A stretch of 64,000 nucleotides of DNA from Multifurca ochricompacta (Eukaryota > Basidiomycota > Agaricomycetes > Russulales > Russulaceae). Where the stretch lies: contig WTXG01000006.1 in the NCBI GenBank assembly GCA_022496185.1, positions 496,001 through 560,000 of the forward strand. Direction: 5' to 3'. This document shows, piece after piece, positions 11,110 through 22,261 of this stretch (positions within the stretch are counted from its first letter, which is position 1; each line of letters opens with the position of its first letter). The notes under the pieces are model-generated. The model was not told where the DNA came from and did not search any database. It saw only the letters and a program-made list of their open reading frames with translations. The translations under genes were made by a program, and so were the position numbers.

Positions 11110-13215
11110 ATGACGTCCATCATCAAGCTAAACGCCAGTGATTACCCTGTAAGGTCGGCGACAGTCTTCAAATCAAACAAGGCAGAAATCGTCCGAGTTT
11201 TCGACGTATCGCTTCAAGTGAGTCTTTGGCTACTCGATTTTGGACAATGGTCATAAAGCGTTCCGTGACTTGTCTCTAGCCAGGCCAGAACAGGCTTCAG
11301 ATTCATCATCTTCCTGGTTCTATCGACACGGAATCTGCCCGGGTCACTGGTCTCGCAGATGCTCGACTATTTGATGTGGTTTGCTCTGTCGGCCGTGGGG
11401 TCGAGGAAATCGACCCGGCGAGCCCAGCTGAGGTTATTCGCAAAATTCGTGCCAAGAAGGATGCACTTGTTAAGGACTTGGATGCCCTTGATGACATCTC
11501 GGACACAATGGTGAACTATTCTAAGTCTCTGGCCGGAGACACTGTGTCTCCGGAGCAAGCAGAAAGATTCTTTGGGAATCTTTTGGCACGGTCTCAAAGT
11601 CTAAGATCTACCCGCGCCGAGCTGGAAGAGGGGATCCTTCAACTTTCGCGACAGATTGACGTACTATTAGCCGCCGACGTGACCAAGTGCGGAAAGGCGG
11701 ATGGAGAAGTAACTGTGGTCATCTCAGCCAAGCAAGCTACAGATATCAAACTTAAGTTGACCTATCGTAAGCAACCCGTTCACTGATGCTCGGATTTTGC
11801 ATTTGTCCGACAAGTTTCTCCACACGATTCCAGTTGTACAAAATGCGACATGGTCTGCAGTGTACGAGCTGCATGCTACTACGGCGGTGGCGTTCCTGCA
11901 CCATCGGTGTCTCTACATTACCGTGCCTGCATCACCCAACGCACAGGGGAAGATTGGACGGACACTGCGCTTACATTGAGTACCGCCGACATGAACCAAT
12001 CCAACCAAATCATTCCTACTCTCAATCCCACTAAAATCCGTCCTCCTGGACTGTTTGGTTACAGAGCAGGCACGAACTTGCAGAGGCAGCACAACGCCGG
12101 ACCGGTTTGTTTGGTCAACCGAACTTGCCACCGGTTCTGGCATCTGATCCTGGCTCACAGTTCAAGAAGGCAGCCTTTGGAAGTAGTTTTGGACTACAGA
12201 GCGATGTTCAGTCACTCGGATTTGGGGCTTTCGGGAAACCAAACAACGCTCCTCCGCAACTCCCTTTTGGTGGCGCCCCCAAGTAGGTTATCTCTACACA
12301 ACCACCCTCGCAGACGAACGCTGCACCCTCCATCTTTAGAGCACTAACCCCGTCGGTTTTCGGGGCTCCCGTCCCAGCTCCGCTGCTAGGCCAAGCAGCA
12401 GACGAATGGCAAGACGTCAACACAGATGAAACAACGGCGGAAGAGTCAACGCCAATAGAGGAACCAACGTCTGTCATACACGAGAGCCCGCTCGCGCTTG
12501 CCTACCACGTAGACGGCGCGTCAGGTGTGCCAAGTGACGGTGTACCACACCAAGTTTCTGTCGCTGTGTTACCATTCGAGGCGAAGATCCAGCATGTGAC
12601 GTACCCAAAGTCCAACCAGTGGCGTACCTGCAAGCGAGTGTGAAGAACACGAGCGACTACCGACTGCTACCGGGACCTGTGAACGCTTTCGTAGATGACT
12701 CGTTCGTATCAAAGACGGCCATCACTGGGGATATCGCTCCTGGAGATGTGTTCAGCTGTACGCTCGGCGCTGATCCAGCGACGCGTATTCGGTACTCGCG
12801 CACAACGAAGCGAACCGAGACGGCGCACGCGAGCGCGTTCAGCGAGCAATGGACCGCGACAACGTATCTCAGCCGTACGGTCGTGACAAATCAGCACCCA
12901 TTCCCGCTTCGCACGCTCGTGCTGCGCGACGGTGTACCGGTCTCGGAGGATGAGAGGCGCGTGAACGTGATCCTACGCCGCCCCAACGGACTCGCGGATC
13001 TGGAGCAAGGGGAAGAACTCAGGGTCAAAGCGGAAGGCGAAAAGGATGGCGAGAAGAGGACGGTGAGATGGGGAAAGCTCGTCGATGGAAAGGGTGGCAG
13101 AAAAGAAGGTCTTTTCGAGTGGGTGTTCGAGGTCGGTGCGGGCGAGGAGGTTACGATCGAAACGGAATGGGACGTGAAAGCACCCATCTCGCTGAAGTGG
13201 GTCGAGAGCATGTAA
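11110..13215 (+). CDS. DUF4139 (DUF4140/mucoidy-inhibitor-A-like) protein, frame broken
   Basis: The start ATG at 11110 gives MTSIIKLNASDYPVRS. A first intron (11218-11279) leads to LPGSIDTESARVTGLADARL, the DUF4140 N-terminal domain, then a coiled segment. A second intron near 11767 leads into the DUF4139 beta domain (SAVYELHATT, SVSLHYRA, GEDWTDTALTLSTADM), and the C-terminal half ends KAPISLKWVESM at 13215. Between the halves is an inserted Gly/Phe/Pro-rich segment with GLFGQPN and FGAFGKPNN motifs, containing a short intron at about 12283-12339. The frame slips by one base near 11880, probably near 12050, and near 12610 (before PVAYLQASVKN), always as if one base were missing. Conserved sequence runs on both sides of the first and third slips, so introns cannot explain them. 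The cellular role of the family in fungi is unknown. Confidence 0.75.
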
Positions 13216-13333
13216 AAATAATAGAATTCCTGGCAATCCGGATTTGTTTGCGATATTATACAATGTGTGAGAATGATATGCTCAAAGCAAAACTATGTGA
13301 GCCCAAGTTTGGAGTTGAAGTGAAACAATCCAA

Positions 13334-15875
13334 TCACCACTCCCACCACTTCCATGTCTTCAGCACAACAACGTGCACTATGCCCAAGCTCAAGTTCAGG
13401 GTGATATTGTCTGATAACGAATCGACAATACTCAGCCCAGCGAGAAGCGACAGCACCCATAGAGGCAAGGCTTCGCTACTAAGACAAAGCGAAGCGACCT
13501 TGAGTGCCAGGACGCCTGACTTAAATGCCCGCAGTACTTGGGCTGCAGTATGTTGCTGTAACTCGGACAGCTTCTGCCAGTATGGTCGAACAGGCGACCG
13601 CGGCCGCTTCTTCTCGCCCGACTTGCCGGGGAGAGGTGCCGGGAGACTACTAGGTGTAGGCGACGACGTGAGTTGCGGTAATGTAGGAGAAGAAGGAGGC
13701 GGCGAAGATGGGGTCGGCGAGGTGCTGGAATCAAAGATGAGGTAGAGGCATCATCAGATGCTCGAGACGTCATGGGTGCAAAAGCATCCGACATGCTCGA
13801 TTTTGGCGGTATTGGGTTGAACTACAAAAGGGAATAAGAGACCATGAGGTGGCAGTGAGTAATGATGGGTGGATAAAATTGGAACACACCTTGCCAAGGT
13901 GTAATGCAGCGAGGACCTTCTCACAGGATGGCCGAGAGGCAGGGGAACATTCAAAAGGCTTTCAAGTAACACAAGATAAGAGCGCGGCAATCTTCGCGAT
14001 GCAAATAGCGTCTCCAGGCGTGCCGTACTTTTGAAACCAGGGTATGACGACACTTCTCGCTCTAGTCGATCCATGTCGCTACCCTTTCCATTGTCCTCGT
14101 TATGGGAGGTGTTGCTTGACCCATCGAGGCCAGGGCGATCGCCATACGCTGCCCAGCGATACGGAAGACGAAAGAATATAAGCTTGTGTAGAATCATGCC
14201 GAGGGACCACATATCCGATTTGAATCCGTCGGGGGGAGGGTGTTGTGGGGAGGTGTAGGAAGTGATTCAGGAGAAGTATATTCGAGACTGAAAATCGATG
14301 TGATGATATCAGCAGAGCAGCCATAGAGGAGTCGAAGGACTAACGTTCCCGTATTCCCACTCCTCGCGCGGGGTGTTTGCAACATGTCACGCGAAGTTCC
14401 AAAGTCGGAGAGCATAGCGCGTGGGCTACGATGCAGTTAGTACTTCGCCCACGGAGAGGGAACATGCTTACAGGAGAGTACTATCATCCCAGGTCAGAAG
14501 GACATTGCCTGGCTTCAAGTCAAGATGTAGGATGCTCTTGTCGTGCTGCAGACCCGGATAATTAATGCTATGCAGTCCGGAAAACAAATAGCGCACCAAA
14601 AAACCGAGCCCGGCTGCAACACCACCAAATATACCAAGCGCTTCCTCAGCACTGAGAAGGTGCACAGCCTTCCAGGTATGGTCATTGTTGCCAAGCTTGG
14701 CGCGGAGCGCAGGCTTTTCAGAAGAAGGAGCACGCTGCATTGCACGAAATGCGCGTATGCGAGCGGAGCGGGAGTGTAAATCGGGGGAGGATTCGTCGTC
14801 GTGAGTAGAGGCATGAGGGGAGGTAGGATGCGGGAGATGAGTTGAACGACCGAGACGTGCGTCGATGTAATCATCAAGCGAGCCCCCCTCAGCCCACTGC
14901 ATTAAAACACTATTGGGTGCTGGTTGAGCAGAGAGACGATGGTACACATGAGGAAGGAACGGACTGCAAGGTGGGAATCTTGGGTCCAAAGCTAGAGAAT
15001 TGTGCAGTTTCGAGCCACGCATGATGATATGTAATGATGTTAGGATGTCGCAAAGTCTCCAAGAGGTGTACTTCGCGTAATATTTTCAAAAGATAGGATG
15101 CGGATTGACCGACAGCTATCTTCTTAACAGCAAAGCGGCCTACAGATGAAGAGTTGTAAGCCTCTCCTCAATACGGATCATGCCGAAGTTTACCGAGAGG
15201 ATTGCCATTGAGGACATGCTTCCATCACCATTGGGTCAGTTTGGGTGGAAATGATTAGAAAATTTTAAGCCATACCTGGCACAGGAAGACGCTGCCATTC
15301 GCACCCATGCCCAAGCGGGCCTCTTCCTGAAAAAAGGCTTTAAAGTAGCCCTCTGCCATAGCCTCTGGGGGGAAGACATTGCAGTCATCGACCGGTGTAG
15401 GTGACGAGGGTCTTGTATTCGTTCTGGATGAAGGTACGGATTGGGGGGAGTGAAGAGGGGGAGATGGAGGGCGACTAGCGCTTTCATTGGCAACCTGGAG
15501 GAGGTGAAAATAATTTGAAGCGCGAGCGCCCGATACATCCTCGAAACGGTTTAAATTTGCGAGTGGAGAATCTTGGTCGTGAGGAGTAGATTCTCGTTCT
15601 GTGCGAACTTTCGGAAAAGGTTGAGAGCAGTATGGACAAAGATGAGGGACGGATTGGCGGACGGTAGTAGATTGGGAACTATGGATGGTGAGAGCATGGG
15701 AGGTAGGGTTATAAAGAACTACTTGGTTTGAAGCATGAAGGATCGGATGCCATAAAGAGTCTATCTCTCTTTCAAGTCTATCTTGGGTGGTTATAAGCGC
15801 TGTCATGAGAGTTGCGAGCGAAAGGGACGTCCACTCCTCACCGTTGTCGTCGTTGTCGTCGTTGTCGTCCGTCAA
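13334..15875 (-). CDS. IKS1: IKS1-like serine/threonine protein kinase
   Basis: The start at 15875 gives a short Asp-rich head, then CPYCSQPFP and a linker to the kinase domain. The glycine loop is LGMGANGSVF, the ATP lysine is in AVKKIAV, and the regulatory stretch REVHLLETLRHPNI is followed by LMQWAEGGSLDDYIDARLG. The catalytic loop is HLDLKPGNVLL, with Leu where most kinases have Arg, and the DFG motif is DFGTSRD. EYTSPESL, SDMWSLGMILHKLIFFRLPY and RPSCEKVLAALHLGK complete the domain. The C-terminal tail is Ser/Pro-rich and ends in hydrophobic stretches (PLWVLSLLAGLSIV, GIVHVVVL), suggesting membrane association. The architecture matches fungal Iks1, whose pathway is poorly known. The frame slips by one missing base at a G6 run (14231-14236) and a G4 run (13942-13945); near 13747 a slip or a 44-nt intron is needed. 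Confidence 0.85.
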
Positions 15876-16047
15876 ATATAACTATAACGGCAGGACGGGG
15901 GGACGGGGATAACGGGCCGGGATATCACAAGACACAAGGTGTCAAGGGTCCACGAGGGCTCAAGGCTCAAGCTGAAACTCTCTCGCACTCACTCCCGCAC
16001 TCACTCTCGCATTTTACACCGACCCTGCTCTGTCGCCGACTTCCTTA
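15876..16047. promoter_or_regulatory. Divergent promoter with CACTC-type tandem repeats
   Basis: This 172-bp gap lies between the IKS1-like kinase (minus) and the DUF7137 gene (plus). It contains imperfect CTCGCACTCACTCC-type repeats at about 15980-16012. Dual promoter use is inferred from the layout. Confidence 0.35.
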
Positions 16048-16731
16048 ATGTCTGCAACTATAACAAATCAACCTGCCTCTACAGGGTCGCAGCAAGTCTC
16101 CAGCGGTGCATCAAATTCCACCACCTCTCAGCTCAACATCCCTCAATCCGTCCCAGCCGGTCTTCTCACCATCACCCAACCACCGCAGACGACGGTAGCC
16201 TTTTTTAAAATTGCACCATCACAACTCATTACCTTTGGCTGGAATTTCTCTTACGTTCTTTCCACGCCGGCTTCCCTGACTGTTTCAGCTATTTGCGAAA
16301 ATGGCAACACCTTCCCTGTAGGACCTACGAATGGCATCATACCTGGCACCGCTACCAGTGTTGTGTGGGATGCATATGCCTGGCAAACAAATAATCCCAA
16401 CAGCCCACTCGCCCAAGCCACCTACAGCCTCGAAATTTTTGATGAGCGAGGGCCAGGTGCGGCTAGGGCCCCCGGCTTACTCCAGGCAAATAATGCCCTA
16501 AAATTCGCACTTTATACCCCACAACCATATACCCCCATTGCTTCCGGTCGGTTCTCTAATCTTACCTTCTATCATTTTCTAACAACACGCGACAATCCCT
16601 CTCCAGGTTGGCAATGTACTGGTTGTAGTAACGGGGCTCTCACTGCGCATCCCGCCTTTCTCGGTGTCTGCCTCACCATCTTCGTTATGTTCGCTTCTGG
16701 ATTTGCCCTACTTCGCAATTCTGCTCGTTAG
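16048..16731 (+). CDS. DUF7137 family, single-pass membrane-anchored fungal protein
   Basis: The ATG at 16048 opens a Ser/Thr/Gln-rich N-terminus followed by the conserved beta-rich region: ITFGWNFSYVLSTPASLTV, TSVVWDAYAWQ, ATYSLEIFDERG and NALKFALYTPQPYTPI. The C-terminus has a cysteine pair (WQCTGCSNG) and one transmembrane helix (AFLGVCLTIFVMFASGFALL). A 60-nt intron is very likely at 16547-16606: it has GT..AG ends, a CTAAC branch site, and splicing joins SG to WQCTGC as in homologues. Because it is 60 nt long with no stop codon, the unspliced frame also stays open. Orientation suggests a large extracytoplasmic domain with a short cytosolic tail. Function is unknown. Confidence 0.8.
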   Translation: MSATITNQPASTGSQQVSSGASNSTTSQLNIPQSVPAGLLTITQPPQTTVAFFKIAPSQLITFGWNFSYVLSTPASLTVSAICENGNTFPVGPTNGIIPGTATSVVWDAYAWQTNNPNSPLAQATYSLEIFDERGPGAARAPGLLQANNALKFALYTPQPYTPIASGRFSNLTFYHFLTTRDNPSPGWQCTGCSNGALTAHPAFLGVCLTIFVMFASGFALLRNSAR

Positions 16732-17931
16732 TCATATCATACCCATGCGGTGGGACCATTTTCTATTTTTTAATCTTTCCATGCGACTTGCCATAGACAT
16801 TGACCCTTTCTTTTTTTTTGTATCTTCCCCGCTTACCCACGCACTCTGCACGGACGGACCAGATTTTCCCATATGTCGCTCGTTGCATGAACAATCGTTA
16901 CGACCAGACTTCACATCACATAGTTACGTATGAATATTGTAGTATCTTATAAATCTCAGGATGCCGTCACTCCTTCAACATTCTCTTGCGAGCGCGAGCG
17001 ACTACGTTAGCTGAGCGGATCAATTTTTACAACAGCACAGCATCTGTCCGTTTTTGCTTCAGGTTTGAGTTCCCTTCGAACGTCTGACGCTCAAACGAAT
17101 ATCGGACATAGCCCCGAGGTACACATCCTAACCATAGGACTTCCCAACTGGAAGCTTACTGCAACCGAAGTATCATGAACGATATCCTTGCCAAATTGAA
17201 TATATTTACTGCTCACTGGATCACCAATGCCTGCCATTGTTAATAACTAACCTGCGACAGCGAGCTAGTTGTTGCAGCGTTGGATTGGTGACCACCTGAT
17301 ATGTTGCGGCTTGCGGCATAACGTGCCCCCCTGGGCAGAGGCAAAGATCAAACACATTCATCTATCAAAATCAAAACACCCTTCATTCATGGCGTTGACC
17401 CGACGACCTCCAACAATGATCCCATCGATAACAATTCTGTCTCTTCGACAACCTGCCGCCAAATGCCACCTCACCTGTCACAATACCCTTTTTTGCGCAT
17501 ATATACCTAGTCAATTGCATTCCTCCTTTTCTGCCTTAATACTCTCGCTCCAGTATGTGGCCTCGGCAAGGAACTTGCGGTCCTCATATGGCGCCCTGCT
17601 CGAGACGCGTTTTCTGTTGGGCGGCTGCGCTCCACGTGCTGGATGGCAATCAAAGAGCTGATAGAAATTGCCATCAGGGTCAGGCCCCATTGGCAGCCGA
17701 TCTCACCGAAGCGATGGTCTCAAACCGACAAATAACGGCCTGATGAAGTACGGACAGGGGGTGACGCCCTTTTCCTCCACGTCTCCTCACGCGTCCACCG
17801 ACGTGGAACAAAGCAGATTCTGAGCGTACTAGGAAGGCATTCATGTAAGGTCTTGATTTTTGCTTTTCACCCTCACTTACTGTTATTGAACTCCTGTATT
17901 CGCGTTCAATGGTCAGATCCCTCATACAATC
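16732..17931. other. Intergenic region, no gene seen
   Basis: About 1.2 kb lies between the DUF7137 gene and the Ser/Pro-rich gene. Short open frames on both strands (for example 17269-17661 plus) show no family resemblance or coding-like composition. It presumably holds the DUF7137 terminator and the promoter or 5' leader of the next gene. Confidence 0.45.
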
Positions 17932-18153
17932 TTGTCACACACATTGTTCGCATTCGACCCCGCCAAGTTAGAATCATCAAGCCGCGCCTCATTGAGTAAA
18001 GGGGTGTGTGTGCTAACTGCGAACCACTCGTACTCATCTAGGTGCGGCGCGGTCAATTCACTGTCTAGCACGTTGGCCATTCCATCTTCCATTAACAAGC
18101 ACCGAGTTCTTTGCGGCTTCGCATACCTCGTCTTACTTTCGACCTATATCTTG

Positions 18154-19878
18154 ATGTCCCTCTCAGTCTCCTCGTTTCCTGAGGCGCCTCCGAGGCTCGT
18201 AGATGATTTCAAGTGGCAAGCAGAACGCCCTCCCAAAGACAAACGACGGTTCTTCAGCAGCCTGTTCGGAAAAGGCGGCCTGCCTTTTATGAAAAGTATT
18301 GGGCAACTAGGAAAGGCGCGAGTGAAGGATAACGCTATTCGCCCTGTGAACGGAGGGTCATCTAGCTCCCCGCGCCGCTCATCGCTGACCTGGACTTCTA
18401 TCAAAGCCTCCAACACGGTCATCGACATTACGGCTACCCATGACGATGATGAGCGCCCGTCCATGTCAAGAGGTCATGATGTTTCCACTCCTGATCCCAT
18501 CTCTAAACTTAACTCATCATCGCCACAATCACCACCACCACTACCCGCGTCACCACCGAGCTCGGCAACCGCGGACTGCAGTTCCACGGCCTTCATGCAG
18601 GAGGTTGTCACGGCTCCGCGCTATCGATGCCCGCTGCGTCCGATCGATTGTGTGCATACCCCCAAAGTGACTGCACCGCTGCCAACCAGGGGATATGAAA
18701 TAATACCTGCGGTCTCCAACTTGGAGCAACACAGTTTTCCGTCTCAAATTCTCGATCGCAACAACGCGTCCCCAATGACCCCCCCAGCCGGTCCGTCTAC
18801 ACTGAGTCACGCGACGCCCACTTACCACACATCTACCGGCTCTGAATCGTTTCCCTTAATATCATCGCAGCTGCGTGCAGTGCCAATCAACGTGGGTGAC
18901 CCTCGGCCCCGCTTCGCGTCTACAGGAGCCAGAGGGGCAGTGCCAGGAACGTTGCCACCATCTCGTAAGTCAGAGGCTACCGCCGGAGAACCCTCGGCCT
19001 CCATTTCGCCAAATGATTCCCGGGACAGGAACAGGAAGGGAAAGGGCACTGTGTTCTTTACTGCTGGCCACCCTTCTGCTAGTCAGGCACGCTCGTACTC
19101 AGACGTTTCATTCGAGCGTGAGCGAAAGGATCAAGTTTTCACTGGAGACTCCTCACAGCAACGTCAACGACGCGATCATAAAGCCATTGGGGAGCGCGCC
19201 GTTTTGAGCGCGTCAGGCAAGGTCGTGGATAGGACTGAGGGCTCGCCGCTCCTCAATGCACATATCTCCCACATGCGTTCAGGTTCCCGACCGCCCTCCA
19301 ACCCCCTCCTATCTTTCCGTCGTCGCCCAAAAACCGCACCCGCAATGCGCGTAACGGAAAGGCCGCTGGCGTTAAAATCGCCACTTTTCGAAGAATCACT
19401 GACACATCATGACCGTATCCTGACGGAGACGACAGCTAAGTCGCGCTTCCATCTATCGTCCGCCGAACCTGGAACATCTGATGTATCGGTGGAAACACAA
19501 CATCAACATCAAGAACAACAACAACAGCGGCCTGTCACGGAGTCGTCTTCTCGATCCCAGAGCACCGCCTGGCGCTCTCCTGCAATAGGTCTTTCTGACC
19601 GACGACAGCCATCGCCATCACCAGCCCCACCATCTAACTTGGGCTTGGAATGGTCGCGATCGATCGTTCCTCATGCCGAGACACCCCGCACGTCGCGGCC
19701 TGGAAATTCTAAGCGGGGAGGAGAGCAGCGCCGCCCTCAGACTGCTCCAGAAGCTACATCTTTTAGCCGGGGGCTGCAGTCCCTACCTCCGGTAGTTGTC
19801 GCGACCGGCAAAGATGCATGGGAGGAGCGCGATATGGGTGCGGTTAGGGCTCGGTTGCGTGGAATGCGCGCGCGATGA
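18154..19878 (+). CDS. Ser/Pro-rich, largely disordered protein of unknown function
   Basis: A single long open frame runs to 19878. It is open from 17932, but the ATG at 18154 (MSLSVSSFPEAPPRLVDDFKW) begins a charged, conserved-looking head followed by KDKRRFFSSLFGKGG. The stretch 17932-18153 reads as unlikely protein and may be leader. The remaining 500 or so residues are Ser/Pro/Arg/His-rich with no recognisable domain; there is a Gln/His cluster (QHQHQEQQQQ) near 19498-19530. The last residues (DAWEERDMGAVRARLRGMRAR) form a charged helix-like tail. It may be a phosphorylated scaffold or regulator, but nothing in the sequence fixes a role. It faces tail-to-tail with the amidase gene. Confidence 0.65.
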   Translation: MSLSVSSFPEAPPRLVDDFKWQAERPPKDKRRFFSSLFGKGGLPFMKSIGQLGKARVKDNAIRPVNGGSSSSPRRSSLTWTSIKASNTVIDITATHDDDERPSMSRGHDVSTPDPISKLNSSSPQSPPPLPASPPSSATADCSSTAFMQEVVTAPRYRCPLRPIDCVHTPKVTAPLPTRGYEIIPAVSNLEQHSFPSQILDRNNASPMTPPAGPSTLSHATPTYHTSTGSESFPLISSQLRAVPINVGDPRPRFASTGARGAVPGTLPPSRKSEATAGEPSASISPNDSRDRNRKGKGTVFFTAGHPSASQARSYSDVSFERERKDQVFTGDSSQQRQRRDHKAIGERAVLSASGKVVDRTEGSPLLNAHISHMRSGSRPPSNPLLSFRRRPKTAPAMRVTERPLALKSPLFEESLTHHDRILTETTAKSRFHLSSAEPGTSDVSVETQHQHQEQQQQRPVTESSSRSQSTAWRSPAIGLSDRRQPSPSPAPPSNLGLEWSRSIVPHAETPRTSRPGNSKRGGEQRRPQTAPEATSFSRGLQSLPPVVVATGKDAWEERDMGAVRARLRGMRAR

Positions 19879-20134
19879 CCTGACGATGTTTCCCCACATA
19901 CACGGATTCTTGTATAATTTTGTATATTTTTGCATTGTGTCCGCGACTTCCACCCCTCGATCATTGGGATACCCGTTTAGATCCCCCCGCTTCTTCATAC
20001 GAGACCATTCATTATATATCATATATCCCGCCTATATTTCTGTACTTATATACCTGTTCTTACTGTGGTTGGCCGTGATATCACTCGGATCAAATGCCTA
20101 CAGACACGACGCTCCACCCACACGGAAACGATCC

Positions 20135-22033
20135 TTACGTCGGCATGTGCACATAGGCAATACCTTCGCTTCTGAGGAGACTTTCGATGAGCTTCATACC
20201 TTCGAGAACTTTCTCTTCCTCAAGACGTCTCCCAACGACCTGCACACCGATAGGTAATCCGTGCATGTCCTCAGCGTCATACCCCTTGTAGGCGTCCGCT
20301 TCCACCTTGTTCCGCGGCCTGAACGCAGGGGAAAGCCTATCTAGCTTGCGGTCCACACGTGTGATGGGCATGACACCCGCAGAGTAGTCAAGCTATGGCC
20401 GACATCAGGATTCATACTGGCTGGGAAGGATTAAATGATACACACAATATTAAACAAAAACGTGTATCCGCAGGACTTCCACTGGCGCCTGCTGTCTCGG
20501 TGTTTCATTGCTGGGAGGGCATTAGGTACGGTCAGTACAAAGTCGAGTTTCTCCTTCTGCCAATATTCGAACCACTGCATGCGATAATCCTCTCGCTGGC
20601 CAACAAGAGCGTAAAACTCCTGGCCATTTTTCAAGTGCCAACCCTCAACAAGCGTAGCATAAACCGAGTCACGGAGAAGGTATCGGTAAAACCAGGCATA
20701 AAGCTTCATGAAGATTTGAGGAAGTTTGAGAGCGAATAGCCCTGTCGCCACACCGGGGTCATTAGACTCAAACCAGCGGATGTGTGAAGAGCCAGTTATG
20801 ACTGCATGGACTCAGTTGACGCACAGAGAAGGGGAAATATGAAGCTTACACGCGTTGGCCATGAGTTGCGAACCTATTTGTAGAGCCTTGAGCGGGCTAG
20901 GGGGGGCACTATCAAAAACTAAGTGAACACGAATGGAGTCTATGCGGGTTGGAACACAAACATGGCTATGACTTTGTGCCCTTGCTTCTCCAGAAGGGAT
21001 GTGACGGTTTGTAAAGCACGCTTGCATGCGGGAGAAGGCTCCACAACACCTATTGCGGGGTTTTGGTGGGATTCAAGAAAGAACTGAAGTAGCACTCGGA
21101 CCATCATCCCATAAGATCCCGAATTTCATCCTTTCGGGGAGGTTAATAGTTCGCCAAGGTATTGGAACACACTGAAGGGTGTGAGCGATACCCCACAGGC
21201 TATCCAAGACAGCGCTGACGTACGGAAGGATCGTACTCCCAAGGCTTCATACTAACAACGGCGCGCCAAAATGTCTCCAAGTCTTCTAGCGTCCTAGTCA
21301 TTGGAGAATACACAGCTGGTATACCCTCTTGTCCGACCAAGGCACTTGCGTTACCAGCCTTCAAGAAACGATGCATAGATGATTTGACTGTATAGATGCC
21401 ACTGTAGTGAGCAGGGATGCGAACAGAACCTGCGACATCTGTGCCTATGCCCAGTCTGGAGCCGCCGTATGCAAGAAGTGCTGCCTCGCCGCCCGTGGAC
21501 CCTCCAGGGGAGTGCTTGTTCGAATAAGGGTTGGTAGACCTCCCCCAAATATCGGAGAAGGATTCAAATGAGAGGAGTGTGATAGGTACATTAGTTTTGA
21601 CGAATGGATAGGCACCAGCGTCATGTAGGAGCCGGACGATAGCAGCGTCCTTCTGAAAAGGGACAACCCAAGAAGGACTGGAGTACCCGATACATGATGC
21701 AAAACCTGCGACACCGACCGTGTCCTTCATGCTGATAGGCATGCCGGCGAGAGGACCTGATATATTACAGTCTCGCGCCAACGTCTGTGCCTTGGATATC
21801 ATGATTTCGGTTAGACAATTTGTCGCTCTATGGGCATGAAGGGCCTTCTTGCTGTAGGCAAGTAAGACCTCTTCAGGATTAACATGTCCGCTTTGAACCT
21901 TGGCCACCAGTGAAACTACGTCCTGATTGATAATATCCCTATCCTTTTGAGTGATAGCAGTATGGTATTCAGCTGGTAAGTTGTTGATTCGTTCTTCGCG
22001 TTCCTTTTGTTTAATGAGACTGAAAAAAGTCAA
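20135..22033 (-). CDS. Amidase-signature-family hydrolase (general amidase / FAAH-like)
   Basis: The start at 22033 (MTFFSLIKQKERE) is followed by a helical head and the amidase signature domain. The catalytic triad of the family is visible: Lys103 in SMKDTVGVAG, cis-Ser179 in PGGSTGGEAALLAYG, and nucleophile Ser203 in GTDVAGSVRIPA. Further exons give CVPIPWRTINLPERMKFG, SPLKALQIGSQLMANAC and EGWHLKNGQEFYALVGQRED; the C-terminus has DMHGLPIGVQVVGRRLEEEKV and stops at 20135. Six introns were placed with consistent phases (the first has a GTACGT donor), and no frame break was found. The predicted reaction is hydrolysis of a carboxylic amide to acid and amine. The substrate (acetamide, aryl or fatty-acid amide) cannot be read from sequence. 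The protein appears cytosolic. Confidence 0.88.
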
Positions 22034-22261
22034 TAAGGATGTCTGATGATAATAATAAACAGGCAGACCATGCTCTCCGGTGAGCCAGATAGGAAAATAG
22101 TACCATGACAGCAGTTAAGCAGCAGTGACCCGACCCCTGGCCTGTGACTGAGCCTGTGACTTTGACTTGCCTTTGTGTGTGAGTGAGTGGTGAGGGTGAG
22201 TTGTGAACCTCTGAGCCTCTGCCAGAGCTATAGTCCCACCTCCTTTGTCTTCCTATCATTC
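22034..22261. promoter_or_regulatory. Divergent promoter between amidase and MOB4 genes
   Basis: This 228-bp gap separates two head-to-head starts. It contains GTGACTGAGCCTGTGAC-type short repeats around 22115-22175. Shared regulation is inferred from layout only. Confidence 0.3.

Noticed and set aside
12030..12175. Second certain frameshift in the DUF4139 gene
   Set aside because: A roughly 116-nt intron (about 12058-12173) would also reconcile the frames, so it is called probable only.
13068..13745. Plus-strand 225-codon frame spanning the DUF4139 end and the kinase tail
   Set aside because: It overlaps two better-supported genes in other frames and joins unrelated sequence.
13740..13790. 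Third certain frameshift in the IKS1-like gene
   Set aside because: A 44-nt GT..AG intron that keeps the frame is also possible here, so it was left out of the list of firm single-base losses.
17269..17661. Plus-strand 130-codon frame upstream of the Ser/Pro-rich gene
   Set aside because: It has no homology I recognise, no downstream continuation, and a composition like neighbouring non-coding DNA.
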